Part shown: positions 8,438-16,115 of the stretch, one piece after another
How the letters are laid out: each line of letters begins with the position of its first letter
Numbering within the stretch: position 1 is the stretch's first letter
Assembly (NCBI GenBank): GCA_031292485.1
Contig: JARLHA010000003.1
Span: 1 to 64,000, forward strand
Length of the DNA: 64,000 nt
Source of the DNA: Mucilaginibacter sp.
Lineage (GTDB): Bacteria > Bacteroidota > Bacteroidia > Sphingobacteriales > Sphingobacteriaceae
Direction of reading: 5' to 3'
Position numbers and translations under genes: made by a program
Notes under the pieces: model-generated
Told to the model about the DNA's origin: nothing
The model's database searches: none
The model's input: only the letters and a program-made list of their open reading frames with translations

Positions 8438-9143
8438 ATTTTATCGTCGTTAAATAATGCGGGAACATTGCTTTCCACATCGGCCAGTCGTGGCTGCCTA
8501 TCCCTATAACGTCCAGCCAGTTACGAATGCCCTTTTGATTTAAAATATACGACAACCGGTTATTATCCTCTCTGCAAATATCATGCTCCGCCGTACCTAA
8601 AATAATGTTCATGTGCCACAGATCCGGCTGGCTGCTGCCAGGCAAAAAATCAACCGGATTATTATAAAATACATCATCGTTATAAAAACCATCTGTAAAC
8701 TGTGTAATATCAAATGCCCCGCTCATGCTGAACATATGCCCTGTTTTATCCGGGTGCTTAAAAGCAAAATTTGCCGCATGGTAACCGCCAAAGCTACAGC
8801 CGGCGGTGGCCACTTTATTTACCCCGGTTTCGTGCATGGCCCATGGCGCCACTTCCTCCAGCAGCATTTTATCATACCAGGCATAACGCCGCGCACGTTC
8901 AGAAGGATGTACACTTTTATCGTACCACGTTAGCCAGTCGAAGCTTTCGGGACAATAAATTTTCACAAGGCCCTCGTCAACAAACCACTTTACGCTGTCA
9001 ATCAGCCCTTCATCCTTATTCTGATAATATTTGCCCTGCGAAGTCGGAAAAAGTATAACCGGGTAGCCACGGTCGCCAAAGACCAGCATTTCTACATCGA
9101 GCCCTAAATTTTGCGAGTACCAGCGGTGATATTTTTCAGTCAA
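8436..9143 (-). CDS. Small alpha/beta-hydrolase esterase of the amidoligase operon
   Basis: A 235-residue alpha/beta-hydrolase. The nucleophile elbow is GCSFGGYHA (about 116-124), a likely catalytic acid lies in TAEHDICRED, and the His is in IGSHDWPMW near the C-terminus. It has no signal peptide, so it probably acts in the cytoplasm. The start is TTG at 9141-9143: there is no ATG in frame upstream, the next internal Met is residue 19, and the N-terminal EKYHRWYS stretch looks like the conserved beginning of this esterase family. It is the first gene of the operon. Its place before two or three amide-forming ligases suggests hydrolysis or transfer of an ester or amide of their product (inference). 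Confidence 0.82.
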   Translation of the reverse strand: MTEKYHRWYSQNLGLDVEMLVFGDRGYPVILFPTSQGKYYQNKDEGLIDSVKWFVDEGLVKIYCPESFDWLTWYDKSVHPSERARRYAWYDKMLLEEVAPWAMHETGVNKVATAGCSFGGYHAANFAFKHPDKTGHMFSMSGAFDITQFTDGFYNDDVFYNNPVDFLPGSSQPDLWHMNIILGTAEHDICREDNNRLSYILNQKGIRNWLDVIGIGSHDWPMWKAMFPHYLTTIK

Positions 9144-9200
9144 AGTATTGTTGGTTTAATGATTGTAAGTTAGAGAAATAATTTTGAATGTGGCAAATAT

Positions 9201-9241
9201 TAGTGAGTAGTTGATTGAGTTAGATTAGGTTGATTAAGTTA
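9201..9241. repeat. Short-period stutter repeat (TTGATTAAGTTAG-like)
   Basis: Imperfect copies of a 12-13 bp word (TTGATTGAGTTAGA, GGTTGATTAAGTTAGA) lie between the two divergent esterase genes, just upstream of the predicted promoter at 9269. Confidence 0.65.
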
Positions 9242-9268
9242 GAACAGTAATTTTTCGAATCGAAACAT

Positions 9269-9276
9269 TACCTTTG
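9269..9276 (+). promoter_or_regulatory. Bacteroidota -7 promoter element for the second esterase
   Basis: TACCTTTG matches the TAnnTTTG consensus exactly and lies 26 bp before the ATG at 9303. No clear -33 TTTG is seen, only a T-run at 9251-9255. Confidence 0.6.
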
Positions 9277-9302
9277 CAGCTTTAATTAATTTGAATACCG
9301 AG

Positions 9303-10118
9303 ATGTACTGGAATTTGCCGGAGATGGAGATAGCAATCGCTGAAAAAAATATCACAATAAGATCCGAACACTTAAAGCGTGACGTTACCTGCACGCTTTT
9401 GATCCCAGAAGAAACAGAATTTGTTGAACCAATGAACTTGTTACTGTTGAACGACGGGCAGGAAATACAAAGCCTGGAGCTTAAAGAAACTTTAGAAGAG
9501 TTAACCAATTCTCAAAGGATAAAACCTACCCTGGTGGTTGCGATCCATGCAGACGAACAACGCCTGCATGAATACGGCACTGCCGGCAAACCTGATTTTA
9601 AAAAGCGCGGGGGTAAAGCCGGCTTGTATACTGAATTTATTAAAACAGAATTATTACCCGCTATTTATAAGCTGACAGGTATCGAAAGTTTTGAAGCTAT
9701 CGCTTTCGCCGGGTTTTCTTTAGGCGGATTGTCGGCTTTGGACATCGCCTGGAACAACGCTAACCTGTTTGATAAAGCTGGTGCATTTTCAGGTTCCTTT
9801 TGGTGGAGGAGTAAGGATTTGAGTAAAGGATATACCGATAATGACCGCATTATGCACAGCGTTATCAGGAATACCAAAGAAAAACCCGACCTGAAAATAT
9901 GGCTGCAAACTGGTACCAAAGATGAGACCGCCGACCGTAACAAAAATGGCATTATCGACAGCATTGATGACACCATCGACCTGATAAAAGAACTGGAAAA
10001 CAAAGGCTTTAAACGCCCGGAAGACATCAGATACCTGGAGATGTTTGGCGGCAGCCATGATACCACCACCTGGGCAAAAGCGATGCCTAAATTTTTGATT
10101 TGGGCATTTGGAAGATAG
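9303..10118 (+). CDS. Alpha/beta-hydrolase, enterochelin-esterase/esterase D-like
   Basis: A 271-residue putative esterase. The nucleophile elbow is FAGFSLGGLSALD, an acid is likely in GTKDETADRN, and the terminal His is in FGGSHDTTTW. It has no signal peptide. The longer frame opens with TTG at 9291, but the ATG at 9303 is preferred because it follows the -7 element at a normal distance. It is transcribed away from the amidoligase operon, so it could hydrolyse the same product, but that link rests on proximity only. The inserted D-x-N-x-NG-x-x-D segment (TADRNKNGIIDSIDD) looks like a calcium-binding loop. A small gene follows 33 bp downstream. Confidence 0.82.
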   Translation: MYWNLPEMEIAIAEKNITIRSEHLKRDVTCTLLIPEETEFVEPMNLLLLNDGQEIQSLELKETLEELTNSQRIKPTLVVAIHADEQRLHEYGTAGKPDFKKRGGKAGLYTEFIKTELLPAIYKLTGIESFEAIAFAGFSLGGLSALDIAWNNANLFDKAGAFSGSFWWRSKDLSKGYTDNDRIMHSVIRNTKEKPDLKIWLQTGTKDETADRNKNGIIDSIDDTIDLIKELENKGFKRPEDIRYLEMFGGSHDTTTWAKAMPKFLIWAFGR

Positions 10119-10151
10119 ATCTATTTTGTAGTTTTAGGCCAAAACTTAGTA

Positions 10152-10751
10152 ATGATGCATTTTAAAATCATCCTGGTTGCTTGCCTGATGGGCTGTTTTT
10201 TTCAAACAACTGCACAAACGTCTGTGCAAAACATCGCACACCTTACCATTCCCGTACCGTTTAAAGGCTTTATAACGGATGCCTACGAAATTCAGGATGC
10301 GGGAGGCTTGCACGTTTTTGTGGCATCGCAGGAGCAAAAAGGAAAAACCGACTCGCTTTTTGTAAAATACTTCACCAAAGTGAATAATGAATGGCGACTG
10401 GACTGGCAAATAAAAGATTTTTCGATAGGCGCGGCCGTTAACTTTTTTACGGTAACCAAATTTGCTGATATTGACGCGGACAACGTTTTCGAAACGCTTT
10501 TTGCCTATGAGGTGGGCGGCGGAGATATGTCAGCAGGAAATATTGTTACAAGAAAAGCAATGTTGTTTTATAAAAACAAAAAATACGCCATCAGGGGCTC
10601 GTTTCGGGTCGGCAATGACGATAAGGGCGACGTGCAGATAGATAAAGATTTCGAAACAATCCCGAAACCCGTTAAAAAATATGCAATTGGATTTTGGAAT
10701 GCGATGAGTGATTTTTTGATTATTAAAACAATACCCGTACCGGCTAATTGA
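10152..10751 (+). CDS. Secreted protein of unknown function
   Basis: A 199-residue protein with a clear signal peptide (KIILVACLMGCFFQTTAQ, cleavage after about residue 22). It is mostly predicted beta strand. A segment FADIDADNVFETLF resembles the acidic FG-GAP/VCBS loop of integrin-like repeats, but only one copy is present. No catalytic motif is recognised. Two ATG codons in tandem (10152 and 10155) both work as a start. Its stop overlaps the start region of the following Nudix gene, so the two are likely co-transcribed. It is probably exported to the periplasm. Confidence 0.7.
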   Translation: MMHFKIILVACLMGCFFQTTAQTSVQNIAHLTIPVPFKGFITDAYEIQDAGGLHVFVASQEQKGKTDSLFVKYFTKVNNEWRLDWQIKDFSIGAAVNFFTVTKFADIDADNVFETLFAYEVGGGDMSAGNIVTRKAMLFYKNKKYAIRGSFRVGNDDKGDVQIDKDFETIPKPVKKYAIGFWNAMSDFLIIKTIPVPAN

Positions 10752-10756
10752 TAAAG

Positions 10757-11317
10757 ATGCACCACCCTGAAGAAAACCCCTGGAAAACCACGTCCGAACA
10801 AGTTGTTTATGACAACCCCTGGATAAAATTAACAGAATACCAGGTGATCAACCCATCGGGAAATCCGGGAATTTACGGCAAGGTGCATTATAAAAATCTG
10901 GCCATCGGCGTTTTGCCGCTGGATGATCATTTAAACACTTACCTGGTGGGTCAGTACCGCTTTGTATTAGGGCAATACAGCTGGGAAATGCCCGAGGGTG
11001 GCGGCATTATTGGTATTGATCCTATTGAATCGGCGAAGCGGGAGCTATTAGAAGAAACGGGCCTGAAAGCCGAAATGTGGACGGAAATACAGCGACTGCA
11101 CCTATCCAATTCAGTAAGCGATGAACTAAGCATTTTATTTGTCGCCCGCGGCCTGCAGCAATTTGAAGCCGAGCCGGAAGATACCGAACAACTGATCATC
11201 AAAAAATTGCCCTTTGAACAGGTTTACCAGATGGTTTGTAAAGGGGAAATTACTGATGCGATGACCGTAGCAGCAGTTTTAAAAGTAAAATTATTGCTGC
11301 TTGAAAACAAGCTGTAA
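10757..11317 (+). CDS. Nudix hydrolase, ADP-ribose pyrophosphatase-like
   Basis: A 186-residue Nudix protein. The Nudix box runs from GGGIIGIDPIES to KRELLEETGL, matching G-x5-E-x7-REUxEExGU. Upstream the strand pair around GVLPLDDHLNTYLVGQYR fits the ADP-sugar pyrophosphatase subgroup, which splits ADP-ribose and related nucleotide sugars into AMP and a sugar phosphate using Mg. A TTG at 10748 would extend the frame by three residues, but the ATG at 10757 is the better start. It follows the secreted unknown gene by 5 bp and precedes plsC on the same strand. Confidence 0.9.
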   Translation: MHHPEENPWKTTSEQVVYDNPWIKLTEYQVINPSGNPGIYGKVHYKNLAIGVLPLDDHLNTYLVGQYRFVLGQYSWEMPEGGGIIGIDPIESAKRELLEETGLKAEMWTEIQRLHLSNSVSDELSILFVARGLQQFEAEPEDTEQLIIKKLPFEQVYQMVCKGEITDAMTVAAVLKVKLLLLENKL

Positions 11318-11358
11318 GGTTTTTAAGCTTGAGAAAAAAATCTAACTTTGAGGCTTTT

Positions 11359-12114
11359 ATGAGAAAGTTCTTCGGGTATATTTTATCACCTTTTGTTATC
11401 GTCGCTTTTTTTTTGGCGTTGCTTATTTTTCAACCAATACAGTGGTTTTGCTATAAGGTTTTTGGCTACGCTGCGCACAAAAGATCAGTTGACATTTTAA
11501 ACCTTTGTTTGTTAAGAACGGTTTACCTGGCCGGCAATACGGTGTTTTTTACCAACAAGCAAAATTTGCCCATTGGCAGGCCGATTATTTTTTTAGCGAA
11601 CCATCAAAGCATGTTTGATATCCCGCCGCTGATTTATTACCTGCGTAAATACCATGCTAAGTTCATTTCCAAAATTGAATTAACAAAGGGCATTCCCTCC
11701 ATATCTTTTAATTTAAAATATGGCGGCGGGGCCAATATCGACCGCAAAGATTCGCGTCAATCAATCGCTGAGATCATTAAACTGGCTACCCGGATGAAGG
11801 AAAACAAATGGTCGGCGGTTATTTTTCCGGAAGGCACCCGGTCAAAAGACGGGCAGGTAAAATCATTCCAGGTGGGCGGCATAGCCACCATGCTAAAAAA
11901 ATGCCCCGACGCGTTGCTTGTTCCTGTTGCGATCAATAATACCTGGAAAATAACCCAATATGGCTATTATCCCCTCAACAGCTTTACAAGAATGACCTGG
12001 GATGTGCTTGAACCACTTGAGCCTAACGGGCGCCCAATGGAAGACCTTGTCAAAGAAGCGGAAGACAGGATAAGGACGAGTCTTGAGTCGAAAGCCTTGA
12101 GTCAAAAGTCTTAA
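11359..12114 (+). CDS. plsC: 1-acyl-sn-glycerol-3-phosphate acyltransferase
   Basis: A PlsC-family acyltransferase (251 residues from the ATG at 11359; a TTG at 11329 would add ten). A membrane helix lies near the N-terminus (FGYILSPFVIVAFFLALLIF). The catalytic NHQSMFD motif (H-x4-D) and the FPEGTRS glycerophosphate-binding motif are intact. It acylates lysophosphatidate to phosphatidate at the inner membrane during phospholipid synthesis. The last dozen codons lie in a short-period repeat (12079 onward), so the extreme C-terminus (SLESKALSQKS) is probably not conserved. Confidence 0.9.
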   Translation: MRKFFGYILSPFVIVAFFLALLIFQPIQWFCYKVFGYAAHKRSVDILNLCLLRTVYLAGNTVFFTNKQNLPIGRPIIFLANHQSMFDIPPLIYYLRKYHAKFISKIELTKGIPSISFNLKYGGGANIDRKDSRQSIAEIIKLATRMKENKWSAVIFPEGTRSKDGQVKSFQVGGIATMLKKCPDALLVPVAINNTWKITQYGYYPLNSFTRMTWDVLEPLEPNGRPMEDLVKEAEDRIRTSLESKALSQKS

Positions 12115-12157
12115 GTGTTTTGATGATCCGACTTCGGACTCAAGACTGAAGACTTCC
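12079..12157. repeat. GAGTCTTGAGTC-type stutter and inverted repeat
   Basis: Imperfect direct copies of CTTGAGTC occur at 12080-12115 (TCTTGAGTCG, CCTTGAGTCA), followed by the complementary words GACTCAAGACT and GAAGACTT up to about 12157. The block encodes the C-terminus of PlsC and ends at the convergent response regulator stop, so in RNA it may fold into a hairpin that serves both genes as a 3' end. Confidence 0.7.
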
Positions 12158-12895
12158 CTACACGTTCTTCCCGTCAATTATCTTAAAAAACTCATCCCTG
12201 TAAGTATCGCCAACAGGAATGATCTTATCACCAATAAAAATACGGCTTCGCTCAATACTGTCTATCTTATTTATGGATACGATATACGATTTGTGCACCC
12301 TGATAAAATATTTTGCAGGCAGGGCATCCTCCATCTTTTTCATGTTCTGCAGGGTGATAATTCTTTCAGCCGGGGTAAAAATGGAAATATAATCCTTGAG
12401 GCCCTCAATAAGCAGGATATCGTTCAGGTACACCTTTTGGATCTTATGTTCAGTTTTAATAAAAATAAAATCGCTTAAAAACTCCTGCTGTGGCTTTTGC
12501 GGGCTGCTTTCAGCTACTGCAACGGGCTTAACCGCCGCCGGCTGCAAAACAGCCTGGGCTTTCTGTACAGCCTTAAAAAACCTGTCGAATGCGATTGGCT
12601 TAAGCAGGTAGTCTATTACATCCAGTTCATAGCCCTCCAGCGCATATTGCGGGTACGCGGTAGTTAATATTACTTTGGCTTTGCCGTTGGCTATCTTCAA
12701 AAATTGTATGCCGGTAAGCTCGGGCATTTGTACATCTAAAAAAACCAGGTCGGCCTCTTTTTCCTGAACCAGCGTTAAGGCCTCTATCGGGTTGGTGGTG
12801 GCTTTTACCAAATGCAAAAATGGTATTTTGGAGATATAATCTTCCAATACATGCAATGCCAGAGGCTCGTCATCAACTATTATACATCTGATCAT
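12158..12895 (-). CDS. LytTR response regulator
   Basis: A 245-residue regulator. The receiver domain (1-120) has acidic Asp8/Asp9, phosphoacceptor Asp54 in FLDVQMPEL and Lys99 in LLKP. The LytTR DNA-binding domain (about 141-243) contains the typical VYLNDILLIEGLKDYISIF strands and the FIRVHKSYIV motif. Such regulators act as dimers on pairs of 9-bp direct repeats spaced by about 12 bp. Exactly such pairs lie at 13976-14051, just beyond its partner kinase gene. It begins 1 bp after the kinase stop, so the two are translated together. It is likely to control its own operon and the divergent ABC operon. Confidence 0.93.
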   Translation of the reverse strand: MIRCIIVDDEPLALHVLEDYISKIPFLHLVKATTNPIEALTLVQEKEADLVFLDVQMPELTGIQFLKIANGKAKVILTTAYPQYALEGYELDVIDYLLKPIAFDRFFKAVQKAQAVLQPAAVKPVAVAESSPQKPQQEFLSDFIFIKTEHKIQKVYLNDILLIEGLKDYISIFTPAERIITLQNMKKMEDALPAKYFIRVHKSYIVSINKIDSIERSRIFIGDKIIPVGDTYRDEFFKIIDGKNV

Positions 12896-12896
12896 G

Positions 12897-13910
12897 CTAT
12901 AAAACTAATGATAATTCAACGGTGTAAGTATTTTCTTCATCCTGGATCTCCAGGTTATATTTGCCGGGGTATAGCAGGTTTAGCCTCCGTTTCACATTAT
13001 TCAACCCTATTCCGCCAGACGCATCAACGTTATTTTTATGTTTTTTATTTTGAATGTATAAATGCAGGTGCCCATCGTCAACATCTATTAACAACCTGAT
13101 GGGGGTAAGCGGGTTATTGGCAACCCCATGTTTAAAGGCATTTTCAATAAACGTAATCAATAACAAAGGTACAATCTGCTGGCCATCCACGCTGCCCGAT
13201 ATTTTATAATCAATATACGCTTTGCCGGCAAACCTTATTTTTTGCAGATCGATGTAATTCTGTAAATATTGCAATTCTTTTTCCAGGTCTACCTTGTTAT
13301 CGTTACACTCATACAACATGTAGCGCATAATTTCGGAAAGTTTTAAAATGGCTTCGGGCGTAGTTTCAGACCGCTGGTAGGCCAGCGAATAAATGCTGTT
13401 TAACGAATTAAATAAAAAATGCGGATTGATCTGCGACTTCAAAAAAGCCAGCTCCGCGCTTAACCGCTGATTTTCAAGATCCCTTTGAATACGTTCATTT
13501 AAAAACCAGTCTATCGCGAATTTCAGCGCGGCGCTCATCAGTAAAAAAAGCAGGCCTGTAAATAAGGTTGCTTCAAAATATTCGCTAAAGCTAAGGGTAT
13601 GGTGTTTGTCGCGCATCAATATATTCTCCTTAAATATGGAGGCAACTCCATATTTACCAAGGCCATAAACAATCAGCGTGACTACTATAGCGGCAACGTA
13701 ATACCCATATCGTTTTTTGTTTAAAAACTGGGGGATCAGTAACAGGTAGTTTAAATAAAACAAGCTGATATTGATGAGGGGATACAGCAAAAAAATAATC
13801 AGCAGGTCGGTAGTGTTATATTTTGCCCCGTTGTGTGCAATAAACAAAAAAAACGCCATCAGGGCGAGCCAAATAAATACATGCCAAAATATTTGCCAGC
13901 GTAGTTTCAT
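12897..13910 (-). CDS. LytS/YehU-type sensor histidine kinase
   Basis: A 337-residue membrane kinase. About four transmembrane helices fill the first 135 residues. A short coiled segment leads to the His_kinase motif SQINPHFLFNSLNS (the His is residue 164 from the preferred start), and a reduced HATPase has the N box in FIENAFKHGV and a G box GGIGLNNVKRRL. No separate sensor domain is present, so the signal is probably read within the membrane or passed on by a partner protein such as the nearby ABC transporter. The ATG at 13908-13910 is preferred over the TTG one codon earlier. It is the first gene of the two-component operon. Confidence 0.93.
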   Translation of the reverse strand: MKLRWQIFWHVFIWLALMAFFLFIAHNGAKYNTTDLLIIFLLYPLINISLFYLNYLLLIPQFLNKKRYGYYVAAIVVTLIVYGLGKYGVASIFKENILMRDKHHTLSFSEYFEATLFTGLLFLLMSAALKFAIDWFLNERIQRDLENQRLSAELAFLKSQINPHFLFNSLNSIYSLAYQRSETTPEAILKLSEIMRYMLYECNDNKVDLEKELQYLQNYIDLQKIRFAGKAYIDYKISGSVDGQQIVPLLLITFIENAFKHGVANNPLTPIRLLIDVDDGHLHLYIQNKKHKNNVDASGGIGLNNVKRRLNLLYPGKYNLEIQDEENTYTVELSLVL

Positions 13911-13938
13911 CAAATAAAAATAATATTTTGAAAGTTTG

Positions 13939-13946
13939 CAAAGGTA
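13939..13946 (-). promoter_or_regulatory. -7 element of the two-component operon promoter
   Basis: On the minus strand this reads TACCTTTG, an exact TAnnTTTG match, 28 bp before the kinase ATG. No -33 TTTG is found at the normal spacing. A pair of LytTR-type repeats lies 29 bp upstream, as expected for an activator-dependent promoter. Confidence 0.6.
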
Positions 13947-13975
13947 TATATTATATGTAGTTGTTTACCTAATCG

Positions 13976-14008
13976 ATAAACTGCCTTTTAAACCCGACGA
14001 ACTGCCTT
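13976..14008 (-). promoter_or_regulatory. Tandem LytTR-type operator facing the two-component operon
   Basis: The word AACTGCCTT occurs at 13979-13987 and again at 14000-14008, a 21-bp period with a 12-bp spacer. On the minus strand the 9-mers are GCAGTTTAT and GCAGTTCGT, each matching 8 of 9 positions of the published LytTR site consensus (W-M-M-GTT-N-R-K). They lie upstream of the minus-strand -7 element at 13939-13946. Confidence 0.65.
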
Positions 14009-14021
14009 GTTTCATAAAACA

Positions 14022-14051
14022 ACCGTTCATCTATAATTCCCGCCTGTTGGT
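14022..14051 (+). promoter_or_regulatory. Tandem LytTR-type operator facing the ABC operon
   Basis: On the plus strand ACCGTTCAT (14022-14030) fits all 9 positions of the LytTR consensus, and CCTGTTGGT (14043-14051) fits 7 of 9. The spacing is again 21 bp centre to centre with a 12-bp spacer. The pair lies 32 bp upstream of a -7-like element at 14084 and points at the small membrane protein and ABC genes. Confidence 0.5.
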
Positions 14052-14083
14052 CTAATACTTTTTAGCAGGTAATTTATTAGCGG

Positions 14084-14091
14084 TTTCTTTG
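14084..14091 (+). promoter_or_regulatory. Probable -7 element of the ABC operon promoter
   Basis: TTTCTTTG differs from TAnnTTTG at one fixed position. It lies 21 bp before the ATG at 14113 and 32 bp after the second LytTR-type repeat. Confidence 0.4.
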
Positions 14092-14112
14092 TATCATCAA
14101 ATCACACACAAA

Positions 14113-14406
14113 ATGAAACCATTAATAAGCCATCCAACAGTACAACAAAAAAAGACCCGGCTTATTGATAGCTTCATCACCAATAAAAAACAAATCATCA
14201 CGATGAAAAAGCTCATTACAAATTCAAACCCCTTTATATTACTGCTCGTTCCGGTATTATTTGCGTTGATTATGGGCGTTAGCTACCAATTTCAGCAAAA
14301 AAGGGAATCTATCGCTGGTACAACTGAACAAGCTACTTCGCTTTTTTACAAAAGCGTAAGCCTGGTAAAAACTGTATGCGCTGTAGCTAAAGAAAAACTA
14401 TGGTAA
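14113..14406 (+). CDS. Small single-helix membrane protein of the ABC operon
   Basis: A 97-residue protein of no recognised family, first in the operon with the ABC ATPase and permease. A basic N-terminus precedes one strong membrane helix (about residues 40-60, PFILLLVPVLFALIMGVSY), then a polar C-terminus. A TTG at 14089 would add eight residues, and an internal ATG at 14203 would give a 67-residue protein starting MKKLITNSN, which is also credible. Its stop overlaps the ATPase start by seven bases (ATGGTAA), so translation is coupled. It may be a regulator or accessory subunit of the transporter, or a signal for the neighbouring kinase. This is inference from position only. Confidence 0.65.
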   Translation: MKPLISHPTVQQKKTRLIDSFITNKKQIITMKKLITNSNPFILLLVPVLFALIMGVSYQFQQKRESIAGTTEQATSLFYKSVSLVKTVCAVAKEKLW

Positions 14407-15299
14407 TCAGTACCGATAACCTGACCTTTAACTTCGGCGATCAAACGGTAGTTAAATCATTATCATTGCGGGTTCCTGAGGGAAGTATTTACGGATTCCT
14501 GGGTCCGAATGGCGCCGGCAAAACCACCACTATAAAATTACTGATGAACCTGCTGAAAACGCAGCAGGGCTCGATACATATATTTGACCTGGAGCTGCAA
14601 AGCAACCGGGTTAAAATACTTTCGCAAATTGGCTCGCTGATTGAGCAGCCCGCGATATACCTGCACATGAGCGGGAGAGAAAACCTGCTTAACCGCGCCT
14701 TGCTGTTACAGGTACCCGAAAGCCGTGTTGAGGAAATGCTGAACCTGGTGCATTTAACTAATGCGGCCCATAAAAAAGCCGGGCAATATTCGCTTGGCAT
14801 GAAACAACGCCTGGGCATTGCTTTAGCATTATTAAGCGACCCTAAATTGCTAATCCTTGATGAGCCCACCAACGGACTCGATCCCAATGGCATTATTGAG
14901 ATTCGTGAATTGCTGATCAAGCTGGTTACCAAACACCAAAAAACAGTTTTTATATCCAGCCACCTGCTGGGCGAGATTGAGCGCATGGCTACCCATGTAG
15001 GTATTATTAATAACGGCGAACTTTTATTCCAGGGAAGCATTAGCGAACTGCAAACCTTAAGCCAGCCATTGATCCAGGTGGAAGCAGACAACACCGTTGA
15101 CGCGGCAAACCTGTTAACCCGCAATAATTACGAGGTGACTGATGTTACGGATAATTATTTTTACGTGCCCTATACCAGTAAAAAACAAATGGGCGAATTG
15201 AATGCCCTGCTGAATAAAAACGGCTATGCCGTTTATAGCATCAGCAAACAGCAAAAAGACCTGGAAAAATTGTTTTTAGACATCACCCAAACTGCCTGA
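14400..15299 (+). CDS. ABC transporter ATP-binding protein
   Basis: A 299-residue ABC ATPase. It has Walker A GPNGAGKT (35-42), signature SLGMKQ (131-136), Walker B LLILDEP (149-155) and a switch His in SSHLLGE. The C-terminal 80 residues form the extra domain seen in ATPases of the bacitracin/lantibiotic export and self-protection type (BcrA, LanF). It overlaps the small membrane protein by seven bases and ends 3 bp before the permease. It probably powers export or removal of a membrane-active compound under control of the divergent LytTR system. The substrate is unknown. Confidence 0.93.
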   Translation: MVISTDNLTFNFGDQTVVKSLSLRVPEGSIYGFLGPNGAGKTTTIKLLMNLLKTQQGSIHIFDLELQSNRVKILSQIGSLIEQPAIYLHMSGRENLLNRALLLQVPESRVEEMLNLVHLTNAAHKKAGQYSLGMKQRLGIALALLSDPKLLILDEPTNGLDPNGIIEIRELLIKLVTKHQKTVFISSHLLGEIERMATHVGIINNGELLFQGSISELQTLSQPLIQVEADNTVDAANLLTRNNYEVTDVTDNYFYVPYTSKKQMGELNALLNKNGYAVYSISKQQKDLEKLFLDITQTA

Positions 15300-15302
15300 G
15301 CC

Positions 15303-16115
15303 ATGCAAGGATTTATACTATCATTCCGGTCTGAATTTTATAAAACGCGTAAAACAATGGCGTTTTGGAGCGCTATTTTGCTGCCATTGCTGCTGTGTTT
15401 ACTATTATTTATTGGTTTTTACAGTAAAGGCGACGCGATTGCGCATGAACCTGGTTTTATGTTGTGGCTGCAGTTTGCAGGCGCAATATTGGGCATTATG
15501 GGGTCATTGATTTTGCCGATGCTCATTGTGTTCATAGCTTATTCAGTAAACAGCATTGAACATAAAGCTGATACCTGGAAAACATTATTCAGCCTGCCCA
15601 TATCAAAGTTATCGGTATTTGCCGCTAAATATTTTTACGCCTTCTTTTTAGTTTTTTTATGCCTGGCCCTGTTCGTTCTTTTTACGCTGGGTTTTGGTAA
15701 TTTATTAGGGGCTATAAAACCATCACTACGATTTACCGAGTATCATATCGAAGGTATTTTAACAAAAGTTTATTTTAAGCTTTTCCTTTCATCGTTAGGT
15801 ATTTTATCTATACAATTTTTATTAAGCCTCCTGTTCCGCGATTTTTTAAAGCCGATGGGGATCGGGTTTATCTATACTATCACCGGGGTTATTTTAGCTG
15901 GCAACCATTGGAAATATGCTTATTGGTTCCCCTATTCGCACCCTATGCTGGCGATTCAGGCGCTTTTGGAAGGCAGCCATGCTAAGCCAGGCCCGGCAGG
16001 TATGCCTGTAATTGAGATTGACATTTTTTCAAAAGAAATATATGTAAGCCTGGGTATTGCGATACTGGTTTTTATAGCTGGTTATTTTATTGTGCTGAAA
16101 AAAAGCGTCAAGTAG
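15303..16115 (+). CDS. ABC-2 type permease (LanE/BcrB-like)
   Basis: A 270-residue integral membrane protein with about six helices, of the single-chain ABC-2 type that pairs with BcrA/LanF-like ATPases. The N-terminus FILSFRSEFYKTRKTMAFW is typical of these permeases. It starts 3 bp after the ATPase and must work as its membrane partner, probably as a dimer. The last base of its TAG stop is the first base of a REP palindrome (16115-16136), so that repeat begins exactly where the gene ends. Confidence 0.9.
   Translation: MQGFILSFRSEFYKTRKTMAFWSAILLPLLLCLLLFIGFYSKGDAIAHEPGFMLWLQFAGAILGIMGSLILPMLIVFIAYSVNSIEHKADTWKTLFSLPISKLSVFAAKYFYAFFLVFLCLALFVLFTLGFGNLLGAIKPSLRFTEYHIEGILTKVYFKLFLSSLGILSIQFLLSLLFRDFLKPMGIGFIYTITGVILAGNHWKYAYWFPYSHPMLAIQALLEGSHAKPGPAGMPVIEIDIFSKEIYVSLGIAILVFIAGYFIVLKKSVK

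Noticed and set aside
14489..15124. Minus-strand frame of 211 residues opposite the ABC ATPase
   Set aside because: The plus-strand frame has all ABC motifs; the reverse frame is Ser/Arg-rich translation of the same codons without any domain.
12158..16115. Full lantibiotic gene cluster
   Set aside because: The ABC pair resembles LanFE, but no lanthipeptide synthetase, precursor or protease is present; self-protection or detoxification is enough.
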